Assembly (NCBI RefSeq): GCF_001484765.1
Contig: NZ_LLXO01000030.1
Location: 1-64,000, forward strand
Source of the DNA: Entomohabitans teleogrylli
GTDB lineage: Bacteria > Pseudomonadota > Gammaproteobacteria > Enterobacterales > Enterobacteriaceae
Direction: 5' to 3'
Length of the DNA: 64,000 bases
The notes below the pieces were generated by a model. The model was not told where the DNA came from, made no database searches, and worked only from the letters and a program-made list of their open reading frames with translations. Position numbers and translations under genes: made by a program. This document shows, one piece after another, positions 61,001 to 64,000 of the stretch (positions are counted from its first letter, which is position 1; each line of letters starts with the position of its first letter).

Positions 61001-61639
61001 ATGAGGGGAATTTCCCGATACGTCTGGCTGATAGCAGCCGCAATGGTGCTGTCCGGCTGTATTACGCGCGAAGAACCGCCTGCGCCGGTGGAGCCCGTGA
61101 AACCTGGCACCGGGCAACCCGCTCCGCCGACAGTACCGACGGTGCCGCCGGTTCCGGGGATTCCGGAACAGCCTGGTCCTGTCACGCCGCCTGATACTTC
61201 CGCGCCGGAACCGAAAGTGCGTCATTATGACTGGAGCGGCGCTGTTGCGCCGATGGTGGACAAAATGCTGCAGGCCGATGGCGTCAATTCCGGTAGTGTG
61301 CTGCTGGTGGACAGTGTCAATAACCGTACTAACGGCAGCCTGCAAAGCGGCCCGGCCACCGAGGCGTTACGTAATGCGCTGGCCAACAACGGCAAATTTG
61401 TGCTGGTGAGCGCGCAGCAACTTTCGCTGGCTAAACAGCAACTCGGGCTGTCCGCCAATGACAGTCTCGGCAGCCGCAGTAAAGCGATTGGTATCGCCCG
61501 CAATGTTGGCGCGCAGTACGTCCTGTACTCCAGCGCCTCAGGAAATGTCAATACGCCGGCGCTGTCGATGCAACTGATGATGGTGCAATCCGGGGAAATT
61601 ATCTGGTCGGGTAAAGGTGCGGTCCGTCAGACCCAGTAA
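61001..61639 (+). CDS. lpoB: Penicillin-binding protein activator LpoB
   Basis: Outer-membrane lipoprotein that reaches through the periplasm to stimulate PBP1B. The product is 212 aa (E. coli 213) with lipobox VLSGC (Cys20), a Pro-rich linker (about 25-68, PAPVEPVKPGTGQP and similar) and a globular domain from RHYDWSGAV. ATG at 61001 is taken, ten bases after GAGGGG; a TTG just before it is not needed. Confidence 0.95.
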   Translation: MRGISRYVWLIAAAMVLSGCITREEPPAPVEPVKPGTGQPAPPTVPTVPPVPGIPEQPGPVTPPDTSAPEPKVRHYDWSGAVAPMVDKMLQADGVNSGSVLLVDSVNNRTNGSLQSGPATEALRNALANNGKFVLVSAQQLSLAKQQLGLSANDSLGSRSKAIGIARNVGAQYVLYSSASGNVNTPALSMQLMMVQSGEIIWSGKGAVRQTQ

Positions 61640-62453
61640 CGCCGAATGGCGTGATATTATCCGGCAATCCATTCCGGCGGCTGAGCAGGCCGCCGGTTCT
61701 TTTTGTCATCATCCCGGGTTAAACGGCGGCACCCTGCGTCTGGTTACGCAGGTTGGTCCGCTTTCCCTGCGCCGGGCGATGTCTGACGCCATGCCTGGTG
61801 TGTCGCTGTCACGCCATTATCGGGCGCTGAAGCGTATGGCGCCGCAACTGGCGCCGACTCCGCGGGGGCTGGAATCCGGTTATCTTATCGCCGAATGGCT
61901 GGAGGGTGAGGTGGTTGAGCGGCTTCCGCCGCTGCCGCAACTGGCCGGGTTGCTGTATCATCTGCACCATCGTCCTCTGTTTGGCTGGCGGATTACGCTG
62001 CGCCCGCTACTGGCTTTTTACTGGGGACAGGCCGATCCGGCGCGTCGTTCCCTCGACTGGCTACAGCAATGGCAACGGTTGGCTCGTCAGGGAGAGCCCC
62101 ATCCGTTGCGCCTGGCGCCGCTGCATATGGATATTCACGCCGGTAATCTGGTCTGGCAGCCCGACGGACTGCGCCTGATTGACTGGGAGTATGCCGGCGA
62201 TGGCGATGTGGCGCTGGAGCTGGCTGCCGTGGTGGTGGAAAGTCACACCCGGCGCCGGGAACTGGTGGCGGAATACGCCAGACAGGCGCGCATTGACAGC
62301 GGTGTTTTGCAGCGCCAGGTGGCGCGCTGGCGCCCCTGGGCGCGATTGCTGATGGCGTCGTGGTATGAATGCCGCTGGCAACAAACCGGGGACCGGACAT
62401 TTATCAGACAGGCGGACGAAGCATGGCATCGTCTGCGGCATAAACAAGATTAA
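61617..62453 (+). CDS. thiK: Thiamine kinase
   Basis: Kinase-like salvage enzyme (formerly YcfN) that phosphorylates thiamine to thiamine monophosphate. The product is 278 aa (E. coli 274), the most divergent protein in this run. The aminoglycoside-phosphotransferase-type core is intact: [11 protein letters not shown] (catalytic Asp) and [11 protein letters not shown] (metal-binding Asp). The GTG start at 61617 lies inside the end of lpoB, with an overlap of 23 bp. The N-terminal 30 residues align poorly, so the start is uncertain. Confidence 0.88.
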   Translation: MRSVRPSNAEWRDIIRQSIPAAEQAAGSFCHHPGLNGGTLRLVTQVGPLSLRRAMSDAMPGVSLSRHYRALKRMAPQLAPTPRGLESGYLIAEWLEGEVVERLPPLPQLAGLLYHLHHRPLFGWRITLRPLLAFYWGQADPARRSLDWLQQWQRLARQGEPHPLRLAPLHMDIHAGNLVWQPDGLRLIDWEYAGDGDVALELAAVVVESHTRRRELVAEYARQARIDSGVLQRQVARWRPWARLLMASWYECRWQQTGDRTFIRQADEAWHRLRHKQD

Positions 62454-62464
62454 GGAGAAAGGTT

Positions 62465-63490
62465 GTGGGTCCTTTAATGCTGGATGTGGCGGGTTATGAA
62501 CTGGATGCCGAAGAGCGGGAAATACTCCAGCATCCGCTGACCGGCGGGTTGATCCTGTTCACCCGTAACTATCACGATCCGCAGCAACTGCGTGAACTGG
62601 TGCGCCAGATTCGTGAGGCCTCGCGCCATCATCTGTTGGTGGCAGTGGATCAGGAGGGGGGGCGCGTGCAGCGCTTCCGGGAAGGGTTTACTCGCTTGCC
62701 GGCGGCGCAGTCTTTCGCTGCTATGCTGGGCGTGGAGCAGGGGGGAGCGTTGGCCAGGGAAGCGGGCTGGCTGATGGCCAGCGAAATGATCGCCATGGAT
62801 ATTGATATCAGCTTTGCTCCGGTACTGGATGTCGGCCATATCAGCGCCGCGATCGGCGAACGCTCTTATCATGCCGATCCGCATCTTGCCCGGCAAATGG
62901 CGGAACAGGTGATTGATGGTATGCATAGCGCCGGAATGAAGACCACCGGTAAGCATTTCCCCGGCCACGGCGCCGTGGCGGCGGATTCCCACAAAGAGAC
63001 GCCGCGCGATCCGCGTCCGGCGCAGGAGATCCGCGAACGGGATATGCAGGTTTTTCGCAGCCTGATTGAAAAACGTCTGCTGGATGCCGTGATGCCGGCG
63101 CATGTGATATACAGCGAGCTGGATCCGCTACCGGCCAGCGGCTCGCCATACTGGCTGAAAACCGTGCTGCGTAAAGAACTGGGATTTGACGGCGTGATTT
63201 TTTCTGACGATCTGTCGATGGAAGGCGCGGCCATCATGGGCAGCTATGCCGAGCGCGGCCAGGCATCGCTGGATGCCGGTTGCGATATGATCCTGGTCTG
63301 CAATAATCGTAAAGGCGCGATTAGCGTGCTGGATAATCTGTCACCGGTCAAAGCAGAACGTGTTACAGGTTTGTATCATACAGGCTCATTTACTCGTGAA
63401 GAACTGAGGGCATCGGCACGCTGGAAGGCGGCCAACCAGCAGTTAACCGAGCTTCACGAGCGCTGGGAAGCCCATAAGGCGGGTCATTAA
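62465..63490 (+). CDS. nagZ: Beta-N-acetylhexosaminidase
   Basis: Cytoplasmic glycosidase (family GH3) that removes N-acetylglucosamine from anhydro-muropeptides in wall recycling; its products can induce AmpC where ampR-ampC exist. The 341 aa equal E. coli. It starts with GTG after AAGGAGAAAGG. It has KHFPGHG with the Asp174/His176 dyad and the nucleophile Asp248 in [10 protein letters not shown]. Confidence 0.97.
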   Translation: MGPLMLDVAGYELDAEEREILQHPLTGGLILFTRNYHDPQQLRELVRQIREASRHHLLVAVDQEGGRVQRFREGFTRLPAAQSFAAMLGVEQGGALAREAGWLMASEMIAMDIDISFAPVLDVGHISAAIGERSYHADPHLARQMAEQVIDGMHSAGMKTTGKHFPGHGAVAADSHKETPRDPRPAQEIRERDMQVFRSLIEKRLLDAVMPAHVIYSELDPLPASGSPYWLKTVLRKELGFDGVIFSDDLSMEGAAIMGSYAERGQASLDAGCDMILVCNNRKGAISVLDNLSPVKAERVTGLYHTGSFTREELRASARWKAANQQLTELHERWEAHKAGH

Positions 63491-63532
63491 TCCTCAGGCT
63501 TCCGGAGCCTGATGTTGTGTAGTGAGGATGTC

Positions 63533-64000
63533 ATGATTATCTATTTACACGGTTTTGATTCCAGCAGTCCGGGAAATCATGAGAAGGTGCTGCAACTGCA
63601 GTTTATCGACCCTGATGTCCGGCTGATCAGTTACAGCACCCTGCATCCTAAACATGATATGCAACACCTGCTGAAAGAGGTGGATAAAATGTTGCAGCTG
63701 AATGTGGATGAGCGGCCGCTAATCTGTGGCGTAGGTCTGGGCGGATACTGGGCGGAGCGGATTGGATTCTTGTGCGATGTGCGCCAGGTGATTTTCAATC
63801 CGAATCTTTTTCCCTATGAAAACATGGAAGGTAAGATCGACAGACCGGAAGAGTATGTCGACATCGCCACCAAGTGTGTAGAAAATTTCCGGGAAAAGAA
63901 CCGCGATCGCTGTATGGCCATTTTATCCCGCAATGACGAAGCGCTGGACAACACTCGTTCGGCCGACGTGTTGCACCATTTTTATGAGATTGTCTGGGAC
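63533..64000 (+). CDS. ycfP: YcfP (UPF0227) alpha/beta-hydrolase-like protein, partial
   Basis: The first 156 residues of a protein of about 180 are present and the 3' end lies beyond the window. It has an alpha/beta-hydrolase fold with [15 protein letters not shown] at the N-terminus. The nucleophile-elbow position reads [10 protein letters not shown] (Gly where most esterases have Ser), as in E. coli. ATG at 63533 follows GTGAGGATGTC. It is last in the nagZ group. Confidence 0.95.
   Translation, partial: MIIYLHGFDSSSPGNHEKVLQLQFIDPDVRLISYSTLHPKHDMQHLLKEVDKMLQLNVDERPLICGVGLGGYWAERIGFLCDVRQVIFNPNLFPYENMEGKIDRPEEYVDIATKCVENFREKNRDRCMAILSRNDEALDNTRSADVLHHFYEIVWD

Overview
The window is chromosomal DNA of a member of the Enterobacteriaceae. 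Almost every gene is recognisable as an Escherichia coli K-12 orthologue in the order of the ghrA-to-ycfP part of that chromosome (serX, ghrA, ycdXYZ, opgCGH, yceK, msyB, lpxL, trhO, yceIJ, solA, bssS, dinI, pyrC, yceB, grxB, mdtH, rimJ, yceH, mviM, murJ, flgNMA/flgBCDEFGHIJKL, rne, rluC, yceF, yceD-rpmF-plsX-fabHDG-acpP-fabF, pabC-mltG-tmk-holB-ycfH, ptsG, hinT-ycfL-lpoB-thiK-nagZ-ycfP). The proteins differ enough from E. coli that it is a different genus or species. Several E. coli loci are absent from their usual places: the csg curli operons, ymdB and clsC (between ycdZ and opgC), mdtG (between msyB and lpxL), yceO, and fhuE (between ptsG and hinT). I cannot name the genus from sequence alone.

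Layout. 1-8240: a serine tRNA, ghrA, the ycdXYZ group, an AT-rich stretch with a small secreted fimbrial-like protein, and an adiC-adiA arginine-dependent acid-resistance pair where E. coli has curli genes. 8241-14910: osmoregulated periplasmic glucan synthesis (opgC divergent from opgGH), followed by an exported family-I pyrophosphatase and the lipoprotein gene yceK. 14911-21520: housekeeping and stress genes ending at SOS-controlled dinI. 21520-22295: a lineage-specific non-coding region with a tandem array of about 96-111 bp repeats, a GC-rich hairpin block and short degenerate direct repeats that run into the pyrC stop codon. 22296-30268: pyrC, yceB, grxB, mdtH, rimJ, yceH, mviM, murJ. 30294-41762: the flagellar rod, hook and hook-associated gene cluster, with two FliA-type promoters. 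41967-54000: rne with its long leader, rluC, yceF and the fatty-acid synthesis cluster. 54029-64000: pabC to ycfH, glucose permease ptsG, and a hinT-to-ycfP group of cell-wall and salvage genes; ycfP is cut by the window end.

How the genes work together. Envelope biogenesis dominates: glucan synthesis (opgCGH), lipid A acylation (lpxL), phospholipid and fatty-acid synthesis (plsX, fab genes, acpP), lipid II flipping (murJ), peptidoglycan processing and its regulation (mltG, nagZ, lpoB) and the flagellum. The flagellar promoters fit the usual hierarchy, in which FlgM holds FliA until hook completion. Visible regulatory sites include a LexA box (dinI), a PurR operator (pyrC), CRP and Mlc sites (ptsG), a perfect CRP site upstream of ycdZ, and the rne leader.

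No insertion sequence, prophage, CRISPR array or complete novel defence system is visible. The least explained element is the repeat region between dinI and pyrC. Other points worth checking are two apparently leaderless genes (ycdZ, yceD), the exported pyrophosphatase behind opgGH, and the relocated adiCA pair without its regulator adiY.
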